Positions 1 through 4,901 of a DNA stretch of 8,805 nt are shown piece after piece. The stretch spans positions 1 through 8,805 of the forward strand of contig JAMNXX010000047.1 in NCBI GenBank assembly GCA_023623095.1, in the 5' to 3' direction. The notes beneath the pieces are model-generated. The model was not told the DNA's origin, ran no database searches, and saw only the letters and a program-made list of their open reading frames with translations. How positions within the stretch are numbered: the stretch's first letter is position 1; every line of letters starts with the position of its first letter. Origin of the DNA: Bacillota bacterium. Lineage in GTDB: Bacteria > Bacillota > Clostridia > Peptostreptococcales > Thermotaleaceae. The position numbers were made by a program, and so were the translations under genes.

Positions 1-900
1 ACAGGAACGCTGACAAAAGGGGTGTTTCATGTACAGGAAATTCATCCTGAAGGCATTTCAAAAGAAGAATTGTTGGAATTGGCTGCTTATGCGGAAAGCT
101 ATTCGAATCATCCGATTTCACAATCGTTGAAGCGCGCTTATGGAAAAGAAATCGATCATCAGTGGATTGCAGATGTGGAGGAAATATCCGGCCATGGCGT
201 TTGTGCTACCGTTTATGGGAAAAAGGTTTTTGCAGGCAATACAAAATTGATGAAAAAGATGAATATTTCCTTTGTGGAAGAGGAGCTTGTTGGTACGATT
301 GTCCACGTTGCTGTCGATGGTCAATATGCCGGATATATCCTGATTGCCGATGAAATCAAGGAAGATTCAGTGCAAGCGATCAAAGACCTCAAAGAAGCAA
401 ATATTAAAAAGACCGTTATGCTAACCGGTGATAATCAATATATTGCTGAAAAGGTTGCGGCGGAGCTGGCACTGGATGAAGTTTATGCAGAATTGTTGCC
501 CGCTGACAAAGTTGAAAAGGTAGAAGAATTGTTTTCACAGAAATCTGAAAAAGGAAAGCTCGTCTTTGTGGGGGACGGCATGAATGATGCCCCTGTTTTA
601 GCCCGTGCGGACATTGGGATTGCAATGGGCGCATTGGGTTCTGATGCAGCTATTGAAGCGGCTGATATTGTGATTATGACGGATGAACCTTCTAAGATTG
701 CGACTGCCATGAGGATTTCTAAAAAGACATTAAAAATTGCCAATCAAAATATTGTATTTGCAATCGGTATAAAAGCAGCGATCCTTATCTTAATTGCTCT
801 GGGAATATTTACGATGTGGGCAGCGATATTTGGGGATGTGGGTGTTACGATTCTGGCGATATTTAATTCTTTTAGAGCACTTCATGTAAAGAGATTATGA
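1..900 (+). CDS. cadA: Heavy-metal (Zn/Cd/Pb) P1B-type ATPase, C-terminal half, 5' end cut by window
   Basis: The frame is open from base 1 and begins TGTLTKG, the tail of the DKTGTLT motif, so the phosphorylated Asp lies just outside the window. The GTG at base 22 is not a real start. Numbering from that GTG, one sees the P1B-specific HP motif (SNHPI, 28-32), a GHGV nucleotide-binding turn (57-60), TGD (135-137), the hinge GDGMND (184-189), then two C-terminal membrane helices. These helices carry a Lys in GIKAA (251) and an Asp in GDVGVT (272), the pair typical of the P1B-2 group that exports Zn2+, Cd2+ and Pb2+ across the cytoplasmic membrane. The N-terminal metal-binding domain and the CPC-type helix are not visible, so substrate assignment rests on the C-terminal signature. 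The protein ends normally at TGA (898-900). cadA is the usual name, but zntA or zosA would fit equally well. Confidence 0.93.
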   Translation, partial: TGTLTKGVFHVQEIHPEGISKEELLELAAYAESYSNHPISQSLKRAYGKEIDHQWIADVEEISGHGVCATVYGKKVFAGNTKLMKKMNISFVEEELVGTIVHVAVDGQYAGYILIADEIKEDSVQAIKDLKEANIKKTVMLTGDNQYIAEKVAAELALDEVYAELLPADKVEKVEELFSQKSEKGKLVFVGDGMNDAPVLARADIGIAMGALGSDAAIEAADIVIMTDEPSKIATAMRISKKTLKIANQNIVFAIGIKAAILILIALGIFTMWAAIFGDVGVTILAIFNSFRALHVKRL

Positions 901-946
901 TTGTGAAAAAGCTGAAAACCCTAAGGGCGTGTCGAACTTTACACAT

Positions 947-953
947 AAGGTGG
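947..953 (+). promoter_or_regulatory. Ribosome binding site deciding the rlmA start
   Basis: AAGGTGG sits nine bases before the ATG at 963. It matches the anti-Shine-Dalgarno complement and favours 963 over the upstream in-frame ATG at 897, which lacks a well-placed site and would add 22 residues not expected in the family. Confidence 0.75.
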
Positions 954-962
954 AATGTTTTT

Positions 963-1874
963 ATGAATCAAAACAAAAGCGAATTTATATACCAAAATGG
1001 TTCTGTTCGGAAAACGAAATTTAAAGAGAATATCCATATTTTTAGATGCCCGATATGCACAGCAGGAATGGGCATCTATGATTTTAAAGATATCCTTTGT
1101 GAAAAGGGGCATTCCTTTAATATAGCGAAGAAAGGGTATGTGAATTTCTTATTAAAGCCTGTAAAAACAGAGTATGATAAAGAAATGTTTTATTCGAGGA
1201 ATAAAATAATTACAAAAGGTTTTTTTGATCCGATACTAGAATATATCAGTGATTGGATAGCGGGCAAATCAGATCGAGCCCATCCAAAAACCATGAATAT
1301 ATTCGATGCCGGATGTGGAGAAGGCTCCCATTTGGGACAAATTATCCATCGTTTACGTAGCAAGGGCGTGAGTGACCTACAAGGTGTAGGAATCGATATC
1401 TCTAAAGAAGGAATATGGATCGCTTCAAAGGACTATTTTGACATTATTTGGTGTGTAGCTGATCTGGCAAACATTCCTTTTAGGAGCAAACAATTCGATA
1501 TTATCCTAAACATCCTTTCTCCTGCAAATTATAGAGAATTTGCCAGGACTTTAAAAGATGACGGATTCTTGGTTAAAGTGATTCCGGGAAGCAATTATCT
1601 GAAGGAATTGAGAGAAGTTTTTTATGATGGGATGGACAAACAAACATATTCCAATGATAAGGTTATCGAACTTTATCGCAAAAACTTTAAGATATTGGAT
1701 TTGCAGGAGATCCAATATCGTCGGATGATCGATAAAGAAAACATTATGCATCTTATAAAAATGACTCCTTTGTCATGGGCTGCCACAGCGGATCGGATGA
1801 AACAGGTTTTTGATATGGGAATCGATCAGATAACAGTCGATCTTTCTGTGATCGTCGGCCAAAAAAACAAGTAG
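963..1874 (+). CDS. rlmA: 23S rRNA (guanine-N1)-methyltransferase, RlmA family
   Basis: 303 residues from ATG 963. The N-terminus has a zinc-finger pattern, C29-x2-C32 and C46-x3-H50 (CPIC ... CEKGH), followed by GYVNFLL and KEMFYSRN, both characteristic of RlmA proteins. A class I SAM-dependent methyltransferase fold follows: motif I DAGCGEG (115-121), an acidic motif II residue in GIDIS (D145), VADLANIPF (165-173) and NILSPANYREFARTLK (183-198). MTPLSW (267-272) matches the family's MTP motif near the C-terminus. The family methylates N1 of G745 or G748 in hairpin 35 of 23S rRNA; Gram-positive members are usually the G748 type (RlmA-II), which is linked to tylosin resistance. Which base is used here cannot be told. 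The gene lies 62 bases after the ATPase and 49 before the kinase, with no convincing terminator on either side, so it may be read through from upstream. The link to metal export looks incidental. Confidence 0.88.
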   Translation: MNQNKSEFIYQNGSVRKTKFKENIHIFRCPICTAGMGIYDFKDILCEKGHSFNIAKKGYVNFLLKPVKTEYDKEMFYSRNKIITKGFFDPILEYISDWIAGKSDRAHPKTMNIFDAGCGEGSHLGQIIHRLRSKGVSDLQGVGIDISKEGIWIASKDYFDIIWCVADLANIPFRSKQFDIILNILSPANYREFARTLKDDGFLVKVIPGSNYLKELREVFYDGMDKQTYSNDKVIELYRKNFKILDLQEIQYRRMIDKENIMHLIKMTPLSWAATADRMKQVFDMGIDQITVDLSVIVGQKNK

Positions 1875-1911
1875 ACCTCTTCTCTTTTTTGGGTATTGTT
1901 TACAGTAGAAA

Positions 1912-1917
1912 GGGAGG
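1912..1917 (+). promoter_or_regulatory. Ribosome binding site for GTG start of the hybrid kinase
   Basis: GGGAGG lies six bases before the GTG at 1924. The next in-frame ATG (1933) would be 15 bases away, too far, so GTG 1924 is preferred. Confidence 0.75.
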
Positions 1918-1923
1918 ATATTT

Positions 1924-3897
1924 GTGTTTGAAATGACAAAGGGAGAACGGGCATTCTTTTCTACGGCATTGGATATCCTTGACGATGCGATGATAGGGCT
2001 TACAAAAGATTTTAAAATATTCCTTTGGAGCAAAGGCGCGGAAAAAAAGCTTGGATATAAAAAAGAGGAGATCGTCGGAAAATCCGTTCAAGTATTGATC
2101 CCGAAAGATAAAATGAGCGAATTTGAAAATCAAATTCATATGGTTCAAACAGGCAATACGATTGAAAGTTATGAAACTTTAAGGATTCACAAAAACGGAA
2201 AGTTGGTTGACGTATCTGCCTCATTGGCACCTGTTTATGATTCGGATGGTGTTTTTAGCGGGGCTATTGGGATCTACAAAGATATTTCAGAGAAAAAGGA
2301 ATTATCGAGAAGATTACAGAGACATGAAGAAAGATACCGGCTTGCCCTTGAAGGGGGACGGTTTGGCGTATGGGATTTTGATATACGTACCAACAACCTA
2401 TTTCACTACAATGATTGGGAAAAGATACTCGGTTATGAAGCAGATGAAATAGAGAACCACCTTGATGATTGGCTGAAATTGGTTCACCCGGAGGATTTGC
2501 CCAATGTGGTTTGTAAATACGGGAAACATTTAGAAGGAGAAGAATATATTGTCGAATATCGTATCCGGTGCAAAAACGAAGAATATAAATGGATAAGGTC
2601 GAAAGGAAGGATAAGTGAATGGGGAGATGAGGGGAATCCGATACGGATGGTGGGGACAAATGAAGATATTACAAAAGAAAAACGGATACAGGAAGAGCTG
2701 AAAGAGAAGTATAAACAGCTGGAATTATTAAAACGAGAGGCAGAAAAAGCAAACAAAGCAAAATCACAATTTTTAGCGAATATGAGCCATGAAATAAGGA
2801 CGCCGATGAATGGAGTCATTGCGACGATACCACTGCTTCAATTAACCGATCTTACCGAAGAACAGAGAAAATATGTTCAGATGTTAAAAAATTCTGCAGA
2901 TACTTTGCTTGCAATTATTAATGATCTTTTGGATATTTCTAAATTAGAATCCGGTAAAATCGAGTTGAATCCTGAACCATTTAATTTAAAAGAAACCCTC
3001 AGCAGCATTTATGAGGATCTTTTGGTGGCGGGGAATTCCAAAGGGCTGGAAATCGGCTATTATTTAGACCCCAATATTGACTTTCACATTATTGGGGATG
3101 AGTTAAAATTAAGGATCATTTTAACAAATCTAATCAATAATGCAGTGAAGTTTACGGATAAAGGCTCGATTTCTTTCCGGATAAAATTGATTGCTTCCGA
3201 TGTTAAACGTGAAACAATTGAATTTTGTGTCAAAGATACCGGAATTGGAATCGAAGAAAGTTATCAGGAAAAAATATTCGATAATTTTAGCCAAGGGGAT
3301 TTATCATCAAGGAAAAAATATGTCGGTACCGGATTAGGGCTTGCGATCGTAAAACGACTTGCTGCGCTGATGGGCGGACATATTTCTTTTAAGAGCAAAG
3401 TCGGAGAAGGAAGCACTTTTTATTTTACATGTACATTTGAAAAAGCGAACCGGAGAGCAGACGGGCTCAAAGAAAAGGATGTTGTGGAACAAAAAATTAG
3501 ACCAATTCCGGATAAAGTCATTTTGTGTGTCGAGGATAATTTGATCAATCAGGAGATCATGGAAAACATCATTACAAAAAAAGGGTACAAGTATATTGCC
3601 GCCTATGATGGGAATGAAGCATTGGAAAAATTAAAAGACAATCAAATTGCTCTGATCCTTATGGATATACAAATGCCGGGGCGAAACGGATACGAGATTA
3701 CGAAGATGATTCGCAATATGGACGATCCGATAAAAGATGTACCGATCATTGGAATCACGGCATATACGATTTATGAGGATAGGGAAAAATGTATACAGGC
3801 AGGGATGAACGACTACATATCAAAACCGTTGGATATAGGAGAATTTTATAAGATGCTTGATCTTTATCTGGGAAATTCAATAAACAGCAGCACTTGA
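1924..3897 (+). CDS. Soluble hybrid histidine kinase: PAS-PAS-HisKA-HATPase-REC
   Basis: 657 residues from GTG 1924. There is no signal peptide or membrane segment, so it should sense a cytoplasmic cue. Domains: PAS1 about 10-122; PAS2 about 135-252, with the WDFDI and HPED pattern of the PAS_3 subtype; a charged coiled coil 251-285; HisKA with SHEIRTP and phospho-acceptor H289; HATPase with N-box NLINNAVKF (402-410), DTGIG (438-442), an F-box (FDNF, 452-455) and GTGLGL (468-473); C-terminal receiver about 530-650 with the E537/D538 acidic pair, phospho-acceptor D581 (MDIQMPG), T612 and K634. All catalytic residues are present, so it should autophosphorylate and pass phosphate to its own receiver. 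There is no output domain, Hpt domain or partner regulator nearby, so it is an orphan hybrid kinase whose target lies elsewhere. In spore formers such kinases often feed Spo0A or its relay, but that is inference. Transcription ends at a terminator overlapping the stop codon. Confidence 0.93.
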   Translation: MFEMTKGERAFFSTALDILDDAMIGLTKDFKIFLWSKGAEKKLGYKKEEIVGKSVQVLIPKDKMSEFENQIHMVQTGNTIESYETLRIHKNGKLVDVSASLAPVYDSDGVFSGAIGIYKDISEKKELSRRLQRHEERYRLALEGGRFGVWDFDIRTNNLFHYNDWEKILGYEADEIENHLDDWLKLVHPEDLPNVVCKYGKHLEGEEYIVEYRIRCKNEEYKWIRSKGRISEWGDEGNPIRMVGTNEDITKEKRIQEELKEKYKQLELLKREAEKANKAKSQFLANMSHEIRTPMNGVIATIPLLQLTDLTEEQRKYVQMLKNSADTLLAIINDLLDISKLESGKIELNPEPFNLKETLSSIYEDLLVAGNSKGLEIGYYLDPNIDFHIIGDELKLRIILTNLINNAVKFTDKGSISFRIKLIASDVKRETIEFCVKDTGIGIEESYQEKIFDNFSQGDLSSRKKYVGTGLGLAIVKRLAALMGGHISFKSKVGEGSTFYFTCTFEKANRRADGLKEKDVVEQKIRPIPDKVILCVEDNLINQEIMENIITKKGYKYIAAYDGNEALEKLKDNQIALILMDIQMPGRNGYEITKMIRNMDDPIKDVPIIGITAYTIYEDREKCIQAGMNDYISKPLDIGEFYKMLDLYLGNSINSST

Positions 3898-3916
3898 CAT
3901 CAAAGTGCTGTTTTTT
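3888..3916 (+). terminator. Intrinsic terminator overlapping the kinase stop codon
   Basis: CAGCACTT (3888-3895) pairs perfectly with AAGTGCTG (3903-3910) around a 7-base loop, and the 3' arm runs straight into six T (3911-3916). The G3887/T3911 and A3886/T3912 pairs could extend the stem. The TGA stop (3895-3897) begins in the last base of the 5' arm and continues into the loop. This is a textbook rho-independent terminator and separates the kinase block from the TetR block. Confidence 0.88.
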
Positions 3917-3962
3917 GACATGGGCAAAAGACTATTTTGTTTGAATGGTTTGTAAATTAGCG

Positions 3963-3991
3963 TTGTGTAATTTGGTGGAAAATGGCATAAT
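3963..3991 (+). promoter_or_regulatory. Candidate SigA-type extended -10 promoter for the tetR gene
   Basis: TTGTGT (3963-3968), a 17-base spacer, and CATAAT (3986-3991) preceded by TG plus one base (3983-3985), the extended -10 form. The start site would fall near 3998, inside the palindrome at 3996-4013. The -35 is weak (three of six positions match), so this is a moderate call. Confidence 0.45.
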
Positions 3992-3995
3992 TAAC

Positions 3996-4013
3996 CTAAC
4001 GAACGTACGGTAG
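3996..4013 (+). promoter_or_regulatory. Imperfect 18-bp palindrome, candidate TetR-family operator
   Basis: CTAACGAACGTACGGTAG reads as an inverted repeat centred between 4004 and 4005, with seven of nine pairs matching (mismatches 3999/4010 and 4002/4007). Size and symmetry fit operators of TetR-family repressors, which bind 15-30 bp palindromes and often repress themselves. It sits 37 bases before the likely start of the TetR gene and over the predicted transcription start. It is also GC-richer than the AT-rich spacer around it. Confidence 0.5.
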
Positions 4014-4036
4014 ATAAAATTCAGAACCACAAAATG

Positions 4037-4042
4037 GGTGAT
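4037..4042 (+). promoter_or_regulatory. Probable ribosome binding site for a TTG start of the TetR gene
   Basis: GGTGAT matches six bases of the anti-Shine-Dalgarno complement and lies seven bases before TTG 4050. The earlier in-frame GTG 4038 and ATG 4041 fall inside this site and have no purine-rich site of their own upstream. Confidence 0.5.
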
Positions 4043-4049
4043 GATAAAT

Positions 4050-4637
4050 TTGAAAAATAGTACAGATGATAAGATCAGATATATTGCATTCCGATTGTTT
4101 TTAGAAAAAGGATATGAGGCGACAAATATAAGGAATATCTGCAAAGAAGTTGGTATCAAGCCATCTTCCTTATATTTTTATTATCGCTCGAAACAAGAAT
4201 TGTTTTTTAGTCTTTATGATGAAATTTGGGACGAAAAGATCCAATATCTTGAAAATATTCAAGCACTCAAACAAAATCTCTCTCCCGATACAAAACTCTA
4301 TATTTTATTTAAAAAGACTATTGAATATTGTTCGCGAAATATCATAAAACAAAAGTTTTTACTTCGATATCACCTGTTTCCATCGGAAGAGTTAATGAAT
4401 ATGATACGGGACAAATTCAGGTTTTGGACGAATACGGAAAACAATATCGCTTTAAACATCATGGAGGAGTGTTTGGATAAAAAAATATTAGACAGTCATA
4501 GAAGCGCGGATGATTACTTAAGGGAGTATGTAAAATTTGTGAATGCCCATATGATTGAAATGATTATTTCAAATATCAAAATGAGCGATACAGAAATCCA
4601 TAATCTATGGCTCAAGTTCTGGAATTATGTTTTTTAA
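4050..4637 (+). CDS. TetR/AcrR-family transcriptional regulator
   Basis: 195 residues if started at TTG 4050; GTG 4038 or ATG 4041 would add four or three residues. TTG is preferred because of the GGTGAT site seven bases upstream, but this is not certain. The N-terminus is a classic TetR DNA-binding domain: IRYIAFRLFLEKGYEATNI, then the helix-turn-helix ICKEVGIKPSSLYFYYRSKQ, then ELFFSLYDEIW. The remaining 130 or so residues form a diverged all-helical ligand-binding and dimerisation domain that I cannot assign to a ligand. Typical members are 190-220 residues, so this one is full length. It has its own candidate promoter and a palindrome over the predicted start site, which suggests autorepression. 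Genes downstream lie on the same strand 55 bases away with only an AT-rich hairpin between, so it may also control the Spo0E-like and GGDEF-EAL genes. That is inference. Confidence 0.9.
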   Translation: MKNSTDDKIRYIAFRLFLEKGYEATNIRNICKEVGIKPSSLYFYYRSKQELFFSLYDEIWDEKIQYLENIQALKQNLSPDTKLYILFKKTIEYCSRNIIKQKFLLRYHLFPSEELMNMIRDKFRFWTNTENNIALNIMEECLDKKILDSHRSADDYLREYVKFVNAHMIEMIISNIKMSDTEIHNLWLKFWNYVF

Positions 4638-4652
4638 AATGATTGCTGTTTA

Positions 4653-4671
4653 TTTGTTTTCGATAAACAAA
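4653..4671 (+). repeat. AT-rich inverted repeat between tetR and the leader ORF
   Basis: TTTGTTT (4653-4659) pairs with AAACAAA (4665-4671) around a 5-base loop TCGAT. A rival pairing TGTTTAT (4647-4653) with ATAAACA (4663-4669) is also perfect over seven bases. A T-rich run follows (4673-4680). The stem is too AT-rich for a strong terminator. It could be a weak terminator or attenuator, or an operator. The loop region TTCGATA is one base from the reverse of a Spo0A box (TTCGACA), which is only suggestive. Confidence 0.35.
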
Positions 4672-4692
4672 ATTATTTTTGGAGAGTATGTG

Positions 4693-4734
4693 ATGTCCTA
4701 TTTATTCAAAAAAGGAGATTGGGAGAAAAGATGA
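4693..4734 (+). CDS. Possible 13-residue leader peptide (uORF) overlapping the Spo0E-like gene
   Basis: ATG 4693 opens a frame reading MSYLFKKGDWEKR and stopping at TGA 4732-4734. GGAGAG (4681-4686) lies six bases upstream, an ideal ribosome binding site. The stop overlaps the ATG of the Spo0E-like gene as ATGA (4731-4734), and the binding site of that gene lies inside this frame, an arrangement typical of translational coupling. There is no run of a single amino acid that would mark classical attenuation. No known family is recognised, and a chance ORF of this size is quite possible; the good site and exact overlap are the only support. Confidence 0.4.
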   Translation: MSYLFKKGDWEKR

Positions 4735-4901
4735 TTCTAGATCAAATTGAAAGCGCTCGGAAGGAATTGCATCAGATGATTCATATTCATGAAAGCAGGG
4801 TGGCTCATGAGGAGGTCATTGAGATGAGCCAATACTTGGACAAGCTGCTGGTTGAATATATGAGGAATTCAAAGGGAGAGGAGAGCGATGAAGGGCAATG
4901 A
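4731..4901 (+). CDS. Spo0E-like sporulation regulatory protein (aspartyl-phosphate phosphatase)
   Basis: 56 residues from ATG 4731. AAGGAGA (4712-4718) and GGGAG (4721-4725, five bases away) serve as ribosome binding sites; an in-frame TTG at 4719 directly abuts the first site and is unlikely. The family pattern is clear: an amphipathic helix LDQIESARKELHQMI, a short turn, then VIEMSQYLDKLLVEY, which contains the SQxLD signature including the Asp needed in studied members. Spo0E proteins are small two-helix cytoplasmic phosphatases that dephosphorylate Spo0A~P and so delay sporulation; relatives may act on other receivers. Length fits the usual 50-85 residues. The gene overlaps the downstream GGDEF-EAL gene by 14 bases, so the two should be co-translated. 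Which receiver it targets is unknown; Spo0A is the default guess, and the orphan kinase receiver upstream is an alternative. Confidence 0.85.
   Translation: MILDQIESARKELHQMIHIHESRVAHEEVIEMSQYLDKLLVEYMRNSKGEESDEGQ

Noticed and set aside
118..324. Minus-strand open frames, here and opposite the other genes (for example 2264-2659 and 2484-2819)
   Set aside because: They lie wholly opposite strongly supported genes, have no recognisable domains, and look like complement shadows.
930..936. Perfect Spo0A box core TGTCGAA upstream of rlmA
   Set aside because: A 7-mer is expected about once on the two strands of a window this size, and another copy lies inside the kinase gene near 2550. There is no paired promoter.
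897..962. Upstream ATG at 897 as start of the methyltransferase, overlapping the ATPase stop as ATGA
   Set aside because: No well-spaced ribosome binding site precedes it and the extra 22 residues look unlike the family. ATG 963 has AAGGTGG nine bases upstream.
1875..1923. Terminator or promoter between rlmA and the kinase
   Set aside because: There is a T run (1885-1890) but no GC-rich stem before it, and no paired -35/-10 with sensible spacing.
3915..3920. TTGACA as a -35 element
   Set aside because: It overlaps the T run of the terminator, and no acceptable -10 lies 16-18 bases downstream.
4034..4060. Eight-codon frame ATG 4034 to TAG 4060 overlapping the TetR start
   Set aside because: It has no ribosome binding site and is most simply explained by chance.
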